Below the pieces are notes generated by a model. The model searched no databases. It worked only from the letters and a program-made list of their open reading frames with translations, and had not been told where the DNA came from. A stretch of DNA of 64,000 bases from Nodosilinea nodulosa PCC 7104 (GTDB lineage: Bacteria; Cyanobacteriota; Cyanobacteriia; Phormidesmidales; Phormidesmidaceae): NCBI RefSeq assembly GCF_000309385.1, contig NZ_JH976537.1, positions 3,280,540 to 3,344,539 on the forward strand, read 5' to 3'. Numbering within the stretch: the stretch's first letter is position 1; every line of letters begins with the position of its first letter. Positions 20,101 to 25,636 of the stretch are shown here, one piece after another. A program made the position numbers and the translations under genes.

Positions 20101-22534
20101 TGCTGATCAGGTCGTTGAAGCTGTCCTGGTTGAGCTGGGTGTAGCCCACAAAGCGCGGCGAAAGCCCGTTTAGCCCGAAGGACAGGGCGCGACCGCCAAA
20201 GTTGGCGTGCTCGTAGACGGTGACGCGGGCCTGGCCCAGAAAATCGGTCAGCTGCTGCAAGTCGCGCTGGCCGTTGGCCTGGAGGTTGCGCAGATCGCGC
20301 AGACGGCTGAGCTTGGCGGGGATATTCAGGCTGTCTAAGCTGCCCGCCGGAACGCTGGAGGCGATGCTGCGGTTGGCGATCGCGTCATCCACAATCCTGT
20401 ACACCCGGTTCAGGTAGTCGATCTCCTCGCCCAGGCTGGTGGCCCGCTGGGTCTTCTGGGTGATCGACCCCTGCAACGTCTGAATCCGCTCCAGCTCGGC
20501 ATTGACATCCACGGTGCGGGCGGCCTGCTGCTTCTGGGTAATGGCGGTCTGCAAGGCCTCAATCTGGGCCAGTTCGGCGCTCACGTCGGCGGTGTCATCG
20601 GCGCTCAGCCGCTGGTCAATCACCTGCTGAATCGCCTGAATCTGGGCCATTTCCGCGCTCACATCCACCGGGTCGCCGTCGCGCTCCACCGCCACGGGCC
20701 GCAGGGCCAAATTGTCGGGAATTTTGGCCAGCCTGCCGCTGGCGGAAACGCCAAAGTCGAGGGTGGCGATCTGGTTTTGATCGTCCCCAGCGGCCTGGGT
20801 GGCCACCGCCAGCATCACCCGCGCCCCCTGGCGCAGGGGCTTGGCCTGCTGGTCGTAGCCGGTGCGGGCGGCTTCCTGCTGGAAGTAGAGCAGCGAGGCC
20901 ATTCCCGAGGCCACGGTGCGGCCCTCAACGCGGAAGCTGTCGCGGTTGACCCCGGCGTTTTCGCCGATTGGCGCGTCAGACACCACCCAGGCGCGGTCGG
21001 CAAAACCGGGGCTGAGGGTACCGGGGGCGTGGTTGCCGGTCTGGTCGAGAATGTCGCCGCCGGAACCTTCGTCCAGCCGCCAGTAGGCAATGAGTCCCAG
21101 TTCCTCCCCGGTCAGGCGCAGGCCGCGATCGCTGCGAATTTCCCGCTCCGAGCGGGGCCGATTCCACAGCCGAATCTCGTCAATCAGCCCGGCAAAGCTG
21201 CGGCTGGGTGCCCCAATCAGGCGCAGGGGCGCATTCACCGACTGCTTGCCCAGGCTGGCGCTGCCCTCGGCCTGCACCTCCACGGGCAGGCCGTTGACGT
21301 AGAGGTGGTAGCCCGCCTCCTCGGGGCGATCGCTAAACACCACGGCCAAATGGTTCCACTGGTTCGATCGCAGCACCTCGCCGGTCATAAACGAATGGAA
21401 CTCAGTGCCATCGCCAAAGCCCACCCGCACCCGGCGGTTGTCCACAATCCAGATCGAAGGCGGCGCGTCGGCGGTTTTCTCGTCGGCCCCCAGCAGCGCC
21501 TGCTCTAGCTCGGTGCCCGGCTCCGGCGCGGTGACGCGGGGAAAGATCCAGGTCTCCTGGCTAAAGCCCTGGCCCAGCAAAACCCCTGGGGCCAAAACGA
21601 TATGATCGCCAACCTGGCTAAAGTCCAGGGCCGTTTCGGCGGCATCGCTGGTGGTAATGGCCTGGGTGCCGCGAGTGTTGAACAGGCCCTCCAGGGAGCG
21701 CTCCACGTTGTAGGCATCGATCAGGCCGGTGGCGCTGTTAAAGGCAAAAATCTGCCAGCGCGACACCTCGGCAATGGTGGTGGGCAGCAGCACCATCGAG
21801 AAGCGGCCATCCTGCAAATTGCGAATAAACGACAGCTCCTGGGTGGGTTCAAAGAAGGGCTGATCCTGCATATCCCGGGCGCCGAGGCTGTCTTTGGTGC
21901 TCTGGGGCCGGGTTTTGCTGCGGCTGCGGCGAAAGCGCACCTCCATGTTGAGCTTGAGCTGAGGCGCTGGAGCCGCCTGGCCCGCTGGGGCGGTACTGGC
22001 CGAGGCCCCCGACAGCACAAAGCGATCGACCAGCAGGGTCGAGTCTACGATGGCAACCCGGGTCTGGTCGGGGCCTTCGACCGTAATTTGGTCGGGGTGA
22101 CCAGCCGCGATCGCCTGGCGAAACACGTACACAAACCGCCCGTCCGACATCGCCTGAAAGGGGGCGTCGGCGGTCAACCGCGCCGTTCTGGAGAGAAACT
22201 TGTCCTCCTCGTTGTCGGCGACCACCGCGCCGGGGTCTACCGGGTCGCGGCTGCCCTTCTTCACCGTCGGCAGCAGCAGCTGGTCGGCCAGGCCAAAGCC
22301 CACCTCGGCGATCTCTTTGGGAAACTCCAGCTCCTGGGGATGGTCGGCCCATTGGTTAACGTCCAGAGCACTGTCCTGACCATTCAGGTTCAGCACAGAA
22401 TAATAGATGCGGCGCTGGTCATCCATGGCTAGGGCAATCACCGTGCCCTGGTGGCGCACCAGCACGGGGTATTTGTAGTTGCGATCGCTGTAGCGCTTGA
22501 TGAAGCTATCTAAAACGGGGGCTTGAGCAGTCAT
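11111..22534 (-). CDS. Giant 3807-residue LamG/PKD multidomain protein
   Basis: The start is well set: AGGAGA lies 7 nt before ATG 22534. Approximate order: LamG-like domain 312-510; three-fold coiled-coil repeat 622-705 (units beginning DVSAE or DVNAE); two beta/gamma-crystallin-like motifs (VTVYEHANFGGRALSF near 770, VTAYQHANRNDGG near 832); coiled coil 885-949; LamG-like jelly rolls 1235-1509, 1525-1879 and 1888-2012; a conserved-looking region 2109-2665 with CWRIFHRVTFVSRVLPP; PKD/Ig-like repeats at about 2679-2870 (two); LamG 2874-3100; five more PKD repeats to 3579; a last LamG to the C-terminus. PKD units show P-V-V-x-A-G-x-D-Q and SGPG-x-V-x-F. No signal peptide, membrane helix, RTX nonapeptides or sorting tail is visible, odd for an adhesin-like protein. 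Adhesion or large extracellular structure is inferred only. Confidence 0.93.
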   Translation of the reverse strand: MTAQAPVLDSFIKRYSDRNYKYPVLVRHQGTVIALAMDDQRRIYYSVLNLNGQDSALDVNQWADHPQELEFPKEIAEVGFGLADQLLLPTVKKGSRDPVDPGAVVADNEEDKFLSRTARLTADAPFQAMSDGRFVYVFRQAIAAGHPDQITVEGPDQTRVAIVDSTLLVDRFVLSGASASTAPAGQAAPAPQLKLNMEVRFRRSRSKTRPQSTKDSLGARDMQDQPFFEPTQELSFIRNLQDGRFSMVLLPTTIAEVSRWQIFAFNSATGLIDAYNVERSLEGLFNTRGTQAITTSDAAETALDFSQVGDHIVLAPGVLLGQGFSQETWIFPRVTAPEPGTELEQALLGADEKTADAPPSIWIVDNRRVRVGFGDGTEFHSFMTGEVLRSNQWNHLAVVFSDRPEEAGYHLYVNGLPVEVQAEGSASLGKQSVNAPLRLIGAPSRSFAGLIDEIRLWNRPRSEREIRSDRGLRLTGEELGLIAYWRLDEGSGGDILDQTGNHAPGTLSPGFADRAWVVSDAPIGENAGVNRDSFRVEGRTVASGMASLLYFQQEAARTGYDQQAKPLRQGARVMLAVATQAAGDDQNQIATLDFGVSASGRLAKIPDNLALRPVAVERDGDPVDVSAEMAQIQAIQQVIDQRLSADDTADVSAELAQIEALQTAITQKQQAARTVDVNAELERIQTLQGSITQKTQRATSLGEEIDYLNRVYRIVDDAIANRSIASSVPAGSLDSLNIPAKLSRLRDLRNLQANGQRDLQQLTDFLGQARVTVYEHANFGGRALSFGLNGLSPRFVGYTQLNQDSFNDLISSIGISSVARVVQGQITAVPALQVTAYQHANRNDGGRQDGFVHTFSETTAFVGRDFNDRISSLDIAENPAFRSYRDDLQQSIDALATDLASLLGELTTIRANIDALRTDQDRQRRQLEQAVISDRTTLAALQNLLNKGFAATMPLVHSDVSGLSTAGGLLSFAWSTDTPLLFDSAVGNVAMYFRGSDDQFFVAYYKTLTQRARYALNDALGAETVVGFARATEAEMDRIRLDITGPETESTCTVTLAVKAGDQSITETWQQVPRQPQGFAKVLNGLAGDRTFVGRGEIGLVDGRAETLAVAEGIHRSLPAGATLFIGDLKATLAAAVDQGATALEIRTEVANPAVELLPVFFLEYDYAAHASTTQGEVDLSSGSRLLAFVANGTGQGVKNGTVRSGVTLTSRWVAESPGHTYAFNGKDSSARLEAATPAAFNQQLRKFSPKDDLTLEAWVRPSQIAEANLRSRVLYYQPQPGNSDSRYLLGLKREELNTAIALNGSTMVVTIPAADPLNFAGVITLEAWVKPAANENNGNIIVHGNNGGDQVYLRLNEGRYETGCQQSGVDHRVSVVMPAADRTGAAWVHLAGVYDGGHWRLYRNGIAIGEQADTVGAVPVAAPWGLGSHPTISSRILGGAIAEARIWKRGRTQAEIAADMSREVSGSETDLVGCWRFDDFANQRATDHSRFGHHGTLVGNPQPTESPLPAYSVFAGVGAQLVQAPQTIAAGNWNHLAAVFNQSYGVQLDGQPATFLDAGKDLTLDINRDLTLEVAFQVNDLSQPRALLTKGKISTTEDPEQRVPYALYLNPAGRAVFAFEDVQGNKHLFVSEPIANPTAFHTVTVSRKRNTITNPVRNNDGQQTGVDIVSWDVIQFFVDGQANTPSGQPYGLFEYKKAGSDTTGTPRVEDSRNEESPSPGFNAGKPQQPVDIGNSNDPLEFGSGFALAGLKHFSGDLDSINGVTLSPSALLLDGGRLFRPQEGVLIAQAAGIAATAAELERNSNLLTQARRVFENGQAIAPLDGVLAEIRLWNLALEAGSLKPTIQGGEQGLLSWWRFEEAEGTLAFDSKGSSNARFKGAVRWVKDPNPSGSQLVLYRNGQLIPSEPVPAAEQAALLSPHAQFTLGGIRRNGQIEELFQGELEEVRIWHSARTLEQVQDNLFRRLLGENEQFLDNREDLLAYYPFDTQKAGVLSDYSLLGNDLVPYNTEFVLSTAPIGEDTPQVRSALAGVRTPFSDRLQSTPAVQEYGDLQTDVDGNLFGIYKRCYGLIKDGQWELITGFKVGELVTEWVGQVQFDPQLIGFIEGAPPVPGENLTSTSVVLGEFADYNGASSVELKQASKTNFTFSADKESGFDSSFDLTAGLLTKLNVKAGIGLVIDTVDTDGAFGIKAKFENSLGWLSAGSTSLELANNLSSKQQLQGFVEPPDAVAFGDVGRRFVTENMGFALVQSQTADVFALRLKHNSALVSYQMRPNPDIPPDRNIINFPLNPAYTKQGSLDGKVGFTPDPAYPNALTYSNDSSFYKPVEAFALKQRIQREEERVRAYYDQYDAGAVGRRQNVLYGQQGDLGSQEVLKTLPQLEKRNLANTYVWTADGGLFAETQETMDVVQESYGGSYAFKGLAGAFADLSVAIGGVGFKLGFEALFGGRLNVQANKSVQSENAFSVDISVDGVERDVFLRDAAGNVLFDRSNPLSPKALRQPGKVDAYRFMTFYLEPQADHFDQFFSQVVDPIWLEQSTDANALALRGLRDANKGPGTKPPCWRIFHRVTFVSRVLPPIGSTKPLPALESTLRELSIDSNFELIKRLDPFVADKVDDFGEFSRAVRDTIATYLPELQPHLATITEFMRLFYGVTETTSLADSPELTALLEGDRAPNAPPVVRVGRSQTLRLEDEAVQTTLPGSVADDRLSPEAIFVTWAVQSAPAGATVSFDDRHSPVAIASFSNLGRYQLTLTASDGTLSTTEPLDVLVNQSPIVRAGDDQEIGFRQPLELRGELVRDGRGERQLQTLTTRWEAISGPGTVTFDNPAALRTRAVFSASGVYLLRLTAETTTASGVLSHSDDLQVFVGARINRSLLSLYSFADSLAAGTVRDVAGTGAPADLTITGTPVALTAPGAAKPFALALKSLARLTSTSASRLNQAIKASGEFTLEAWINPSQANQPGLGRILTLSGGASSRNLILGQAGGQFHLGVRTSETNLNASDRALAGGTITPGTLTHVVCTREASGQTRLYINNQMVAQRAIAGSLANWDESFALSLGNELGDNLSQERAWLGDLHLVALYSSALSPAEIATNFEVGADANLAPVVSAGGDQVINLPGSLTLKGVVIDDQLLTGDLSVLWSQPGGPSPVTFSDPSSLEPTVSFVAPGTSEDKGQPFQVSGVYTLRLTVGDEAQSISDEVTITVNHAPRITVPNALVVQLPNRAQLTAEVQSGLGTPQQGRLTLTWSQLSGPGTVSFGDPTLARTTAQFSESGTYLLRLTASNGLLTAVADVTVYANKAPQIRASAAPLVNLPAAATLQGEIVDTGLADPAGTVTTQWSRVSGPGNVTFADADALTTTATFSASGEYTLRLTVSTGELSTSREVTLTANQAPVVDAGPDQTIDFPALAELDGTASDDGFPSRPGRLTLTWSKVSGPGNVTFADPASDITTAQFSQGGQYVLRLTASDGAIAAADELTIQVNQPPVVNAGADQVLTLPPATAGAAQPAIATATLSGTVQDDGLPAGTLTILWKQISGPAAAAIANPAQAATQVTFAQAGTYVLELSASDGRLTGRSTVRIVVSRRVVAGVQALYDFREGTGNTIRDRSGIQPALDLTLVNGAIARLPQGQGIALQQPSLLATSGAATRLSQEIRRTQALTVEAWVKPTQATYSQLPARIVTLSANPGNRNVTLGQDNSRYVTRLRTTTTGGNGDSKVLEAGQVSLNQLSHLVYTRDNSGHAAFYVNGQLQQGTTIDGNLSNWDEAYRLALGNELTSDRPWLGEYHLVALYNRALSAEEVSQNFAASLA

Positions 22535-22560
22535 GGGGGTTCTCCTGAGAGGTTGCGAAC

Positions 22561-22613
22561 CCTACCTGCGGTGTTGGCCCATGCCGAAGCGCCGAGCCAA
22601 CACCGCAAGTAGG
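22561..22613 (-). promoter_or_regulatory. 18-bp stem hairpin in the leader of the giant gene
   Basis: CCTACCTGCGGTGTTGGC (22561-22578) and GCCAACACCGCAAGTAGG (22596-22613) are complementary over 18 positions with one G-U pair in the minus-strand RNA and a 17-nt loop. It sits 27 nt upstream of the start codon, immediately before the ribosome site. A role in attenuation, mRNA stability or protein binding is inferred; no U tract follows, so it is not a classic terminator. Confidence 0.7.
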
Positions 22614-22818
22614 TCTTGGGGACGCAGAACAACTACAGAGAGCCATCAGAGGACTGCGGCAGCATTTTGGTGATCCTTCTCACCAGCGGCGATGATGCTT
22701 GCCCCCACAGCTCAGTGACCCATCGCTGCATACAGGCCCCAAAAAATGGCCCGCCTAACGTTTAGACGAGCCAGCCCAGCGAGCTAATTAATTGTTTCCT
22801 CAACCATTTCTGCCCCAA

Positions 22819-22926
22819 GGTATAGCTACAGTCACGCTGGTTAGAACATCTAGAAACCCTATGAACGTTCAACTGTTTGAGCGTTCATAGGAGACCTGTC
22901 CTAACCAGACTGGCTACAGCCATACC
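22819..22926. repeat. ~107-nt compound palindrome
   Basis: Nested inverted repeats. Inner arms CCTATGAACGTTCAA (22858-22872) and TTGAGCGTTCATAGG (22877-22891) match at 14 of 15 positions. Middle arms CTGGTTAG (22837-22844) and CTAACCAG (22901-22908) are perfect. Outer arms beginning GGTAT (22819) and ending ATACC (22926) match partly. Several outer mismatches are G-U compatible in minus-strand RNA. It could be a structured RNA, a miniature mobile element or a phage/plasmid-type cruciform; the sequence alone does not decide. Confidence 0.6.
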
Positions 22927-23007
22927 TGCCCTCGGGCGCTGAATGGGCGGCAACCGCTTTACCCAGACAGCCCAAACGCAAAGCTCGATGCAGCAGTACC
23001 CGATGCC

Positions 23008-23475
23008 CTAGCGACGGCGGCGACGGGTAAAGCCCAGCCAGGCCAGCGCCCCACCGATGGAGATGCCCAGCGGTGCCATGGCCGCTGCGGCCCGGTAGTG
23101 CACATCCTCGGTGGAGTTAAAGCTAATGCCGTCGTAGATAATGCCTTTGTCGCCTACGGGCACCGTCCAGTAGTCGGCATGGCTTTTGAATTCGTCTTCG
23201 ATCGCCACTTCCCAATCGCCCGGAATTGACTCATCGGGCAAAAAGGCAAACCGCCCCTCGCTGTCGGTAGTGGTGGTCATCCAGGGTTCGTCGGGGTTGT
23301 TGGGGGCGTAAATGCTCACCGTGGCCCCGGCAAAGGGCTCCCCAGAACTAAACTTAGACTGAAACTCCAGTTGGGTGTCCATGGTGTAGAAGGTTTCGAC
23401 CTGGTGCGCCCACGCCTGGGCCGGAAACCCCACCAGAGCTAAAACCATCACTAGAGCAAGGAGCAAGCGTTTCAT
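23008..23475 (-). CDS. Secreted Ig-like protein with C-terminal membrane anchor, NikL/CopC-like N-terminus
   Basis: ATG 23475 begins a clear signal peptide (MKRLLLALVMVLALVGFPAQ-AWA), so the mature protein starts with His (HQVETFYTMD). It is followed by a beta-sandwich with GEPFAGATVSIYAPNNPDE and TTTDSEGRFAFLPDE, the pattern of carboxypeptidase-regulatory-like domains, then a C-terminal hydrophobic helix (LGISIGGALAWLGF) and five arginines. An exposed N-terminal His after the signal cleavage is typical of periplasmic metal proteins (CopC, nickel NikL/NikK-type). Metal handling is therefore possible, but no transporter gene is adjacent. The longer frame to 23592 is rejected because it would bury the signal peptide and overlap the DUF2087 gene. 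Confidence 0.82.
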   Translation of the reverse strand: MKRLLLALVMVLALVGFPAQAWAHQVETFYTMDTQLEFQSKFSSGEPFAGATVSIYAPNNPDEPWMTTTTDSEGRFAFLPDESIPGDWEVAIEDEFKSHADYWTVPVGDKGIIYDGISFNSTEDVHYRAAAAMAPLGISIGGALAWLGFTRRRRR

Positions 23476-23565
23476 AGCCAAGCATTCCGTAATTGGTCTG
23501 CCGCCTATTGTAGCGAGAGATTTGTAGCGAGAGATTGATGGCAGCTTAAAACTGGGACTATAAAT

Positions 23566-23868
23566 ATGGACTACGCCACCGCGCTTGAGCATTATTTAGA
23601 CCCCCAGGGTCGGCTTAAAGAGTGGCCCTCAAAGCGCAACAAAGGCCGTTTCCAACAGCTGGCGCTCGACTATTTGGCCACCAAGTTTGAACCCGGTACC
23701 CGCTATCGCGAGCGCGAAGTCAACGCCTTGCTCAACCAGCACCACACCTTCGGTGACCCGGCCCTGCTGCGCCGCGAACTTTTTGAGCGCGGCCTGGTCA
23801 ATCGCCTGCGCGACGGCTCAGCTTACTGGCTCAAAGTATCGCTCACTGCTTCCCCCCAAACCCCGTAG
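23566..23868 (+). CDS. DUF2087 domain protein
   Basis: A 100-residue protein that is essentially one DUF2087 domain: LDPQGRLKEWPSKRNKGRF, LDYLATKFEPGTRYREREVN, LLRRELFERGLVNRLRDGSA. The fold is a winged-helix-like module, found alone or at the C-terminus of regulators, and is presumed to bind nucleic acid. Divergent from the secreted Ig-like gene with 90 nt between starts. No partner domain is present here; its target is unknown. Confidence 0.85.
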   Translation: MDYATALEHYLDPQGRLKEWPSKRNKGRFQQLALDYLATKFEPGTRYREREVNALLNQHHTFGDPALLRRELFERGLVNRLRDGSAYWLKVSLTASPQTP

Positions 23869-23967
23869 GACACCGCCCACTATCGCCCCTGTTAGCAATG
23901 GTGAATTCAAGCCTAGCGATCGCCCGCTAGAGGGGATGACCTGGTGGGGCGATCGCTCACACGCTCA

Positions 23968-23992
23968 CAGCCCCAATTAGGAGTTGGGGCTG
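23968..23992. terminator. Hairpin between the convergent DUF2087 and lipoprotein-like genes
   Basis: Perfect 9-bp inverted repeat CAGCCCCAA (23968-23976) and TTGGGGCTG (23984-23992) with a 7-nt loop. It includes the stop codon of the minus-strand gene at 23977, so it may serve both convergent genes. No long T run follows in either direction. Confidence 0.6.
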
Positions 23993-24570
23993 GTGTTGGC
24001 CGGCAGTTGGGGCATCAGCACGGGGGAATCTTCTACCGGTTCGACCTGGTAAAACAGAGAACTGGACTGGGATGCACAGCAGAGCGCATCGTCGGGCGTA
24101 TAGCGGTTAAACGATGCGCTCAAATAGCCCTCGCGGTACAGGTCAACCGTAACCAGGCTGCCATCGGTGCGAGAATCCATTGGGGTTGGCGACAGCGTGC
24201 CGGAAAATTTGCCCTTGGTAAACACAAAGACTTGATACGCCAGGGGCCGACACATCCCATCGGCATTGGCCATGCCGGTAACGACAGTGGTGTCGCCAAA
24301 GATTTGGGCGGCGCCAGTCAGGGTCCAGCCCGCCGATTCCACCAGCGCATCCTCGTAGAGGGCAGGTGGACGGGCACCGTCTAGACAGCTCGACAAATTA
24401 CCGCCCCCCTCGATGACCGGGGCCGCCGGTATGGGGGCGCTGGGCTCATTCCAGTTGGTAACGCCGTCTAGCCAGGCGCCGCCTTCGTCAGGCTGGGCCA
24501 TGGCCACGGGTGCCAGCAGCATCGACCCCGTTACCAGGGCACCCGAAATCAAAGAAATAAAAGATTTCAT
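23977..24570 (-). CDS. Secreted protein, possibly LppP/LprE-like
   Basis: A 197-residue protein with a signal peptide (MKSFISLISGALVTGSMLLA ending near VAMA-Q). The mature part has four or more cysteines (SSCLDG, GMCRPL, ALCCAS). A central region (AYQVFVFTKGKFSGTLSPTP-MDSRTDGS) resembles proteins annotated in cyanobacteria as LppP/LprE family, although the signal lacks a lipobox cysteine. ATG 24570 is preferred over the GTG at 24576. Function unknown; periplasmic or extracellular location is inferred from the signal. Confidence 0.72.
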   Translation of the reverse strand: MKSFISLISGALVTGSMLLAPVAMAQPDEGGAWLDGVTNWNEPSAPIPAAPVIEGGGNLSSCLDGARPPALYEDALVESAGWTLTGAAQIFGDTTVVTGMANADGMCRPLAYQVFVFTKGKFSGTLSPTPMDSRTDGSLVTVDLYREGYLSASFNRYTPDDALCCASQSSSLFYQVEPVEDSPVLMPQLPANTSPNS

Positions 24571-24659
24571 TGTCACTCGCCCGTTAGCATCAATCTATTG
24601 ATATCACCTGTTGAGTCCAACATCTACTAGCCTTAGAAGGCCTGAGGCGATCTGCTCTT

Positions 24660-24983
24660 TTAGGATCTTGGAGCGTACATCATGATACAGACTCCAAGGA
24701 GAGCAATCCAGCCGCCAAGCAGGTCAAAGCGATCGGGCTTCACCTGATCAACGAACCATCCCCAGGCTATGGATAGCACAATGAAAACGCCGCCGTAGGC
24801 CGCATAGACCCGCCCAAAATGAGCCGGCTGTAGGGTGGGAACTACCCCATAAATGCCCAAAATAATGACTCCCAGCAGCGCCAGCCAGGGGCTTTTCCCT
24901 TCCCGCAGCGCTAGCCAGACCAAATAGCCGCCGCCGATTTCACACAGGCCAGCGAGTACGAAAAACAGCATTGATTGAGCCAT
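24660..24983 (-). CDS. YnfA/UPF0060 small membrane protein
   Basis: A 107-residue protein with four hydrophobic helices and the family motifs [30 protein letters not shown], and [18 protein letters not shown]0060 members are distant relatives of the small multidrug resistance transporters; the substrate is unproven in most species. Full length. It lies between two other minus-strand genes but with more than 50 nt on each side, so an operon is uncertain. Confidence 0.93.
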   Translation of the reverse strand: MAQSMLFFVLAGLCEIGGGYLVWLALREGKSPWLALLGVIILGIYGVVPTLQPAHFGRVYAAYGGVFIVLSIAWGWFVDQVKPDRFDLLGGWIALLGVCIMMYAPRS

Positions 24984-25033
24984 GGATTCGCCTCAGCTAA
25001 AAAAATGGCAGCAGTGGATATTTGAAAAACCAG

Positions 25034-25636
25034 TTAGATTCCCATATCTTGCTTTACGGTGTCTAGGGGCAGCGCCCACAGCTCTTCAAACCGCACGCTC
25101 AATAAACACCTGGCCTGCTGCCCCAGGGCCAATCCGCGGCGACGATTGGCAAAGATATTCCTGATTTGCCCCGGGGCCATGATGGGATACAGCGCGCTGG
25201 CCAACCACAGTCCGAGACGCTGCGAGCGGCTGTAGTTCTGGGCTGCGGCAAAAGCTAACACGCCTATTTCTCCGGCGTAGCTGGTATCAAACCCCAGCAG
25301 CACGTGAAAAATATCGTGGGTGATGGCGTAGCGCAGGGCAAACACGTTGCGCCGCGCTACCTGATCGAGATCTGGGCTGACGGTAAACGGGCTGAGGTGA
25401 TTGATCTGCATGTGATGGGCGTACTCGTAGCCAAAGCTGCCCTGGGGCAGCTGGCTCAGGGCCTCTAAGTCAATCGGTGGATAGTAGCCCACCACAGGTT
25501 CCAGCTGGGCCAGCACCTCAGGGTTGGCTTGAGCACCCAGGGCATCGGCTTTGAGAACGGCAAAGTCGCCCAGGTGCGTGGGCGACTGGCTGCGGACCCT
25601 ACGAATCGCTTCAAGCAGCTGCTTGGGCCTGAGCAT
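25034..25636 (-). CDS. Coq4 family protein
   Basis: The 200-residue product carries the Coq4 zinc motif HDxxH-x11-E intact (HDIFH VLLGFDTSYAG E) and the YPPIDLEAL and FGYEYAHHM segments. In eukaryotes and some bacteria Coq4 acts in ubiquinone assembly, recently linked to C1 decarboxylation/hydroxylation of the ring. Cyanobacteria use plastoquinone and phylloquinone, so the substrate here must differ. ATG 25636 lies within the 3' end of the upstream P450 gene (26-nt overlap), which indicates translational coupling and a shared pathway. A TTG at 25657 is a weaker alternative start. Confidence 0.88.
   Translation of the reverse strand: MLRPKQLLEAIRRVRSQSPTHLGDFAVLKADALGAQANPEVLAQLEPVVGYYPPIDLEALSQLPQGSFGYEYAHHMQINHLSPFTVSPDLDQVARRNVFALRYAITHDIFHVLLGFDTSYAGEIGVLAFAAAQNYSRSQRLGLWLASALYPIMAPGQIRNIFANRRRGLALGQQARCLLSVRFEELWALPLDTVKQDMGI

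Larger units (their letters stand above)
22535..23007. other. 473-nt non-coding stretch upstream of the giant gene
   Basis: No coding frame is supportable. It holds two large inverted repeats, described separately (22561-22613 and 22819-22926). The remainder, 22614-22818, shows no recognisable gene or repeat, and probably contains the promoter of the giant gene. Confidence 0.5.

Noticed and set aside
22819-22926. tRNA-like or rho-independent terminator structure
   Set aside because: No anticodon or T-arm consensus and no T run after the hairpin; left as an unassigned palindrome.
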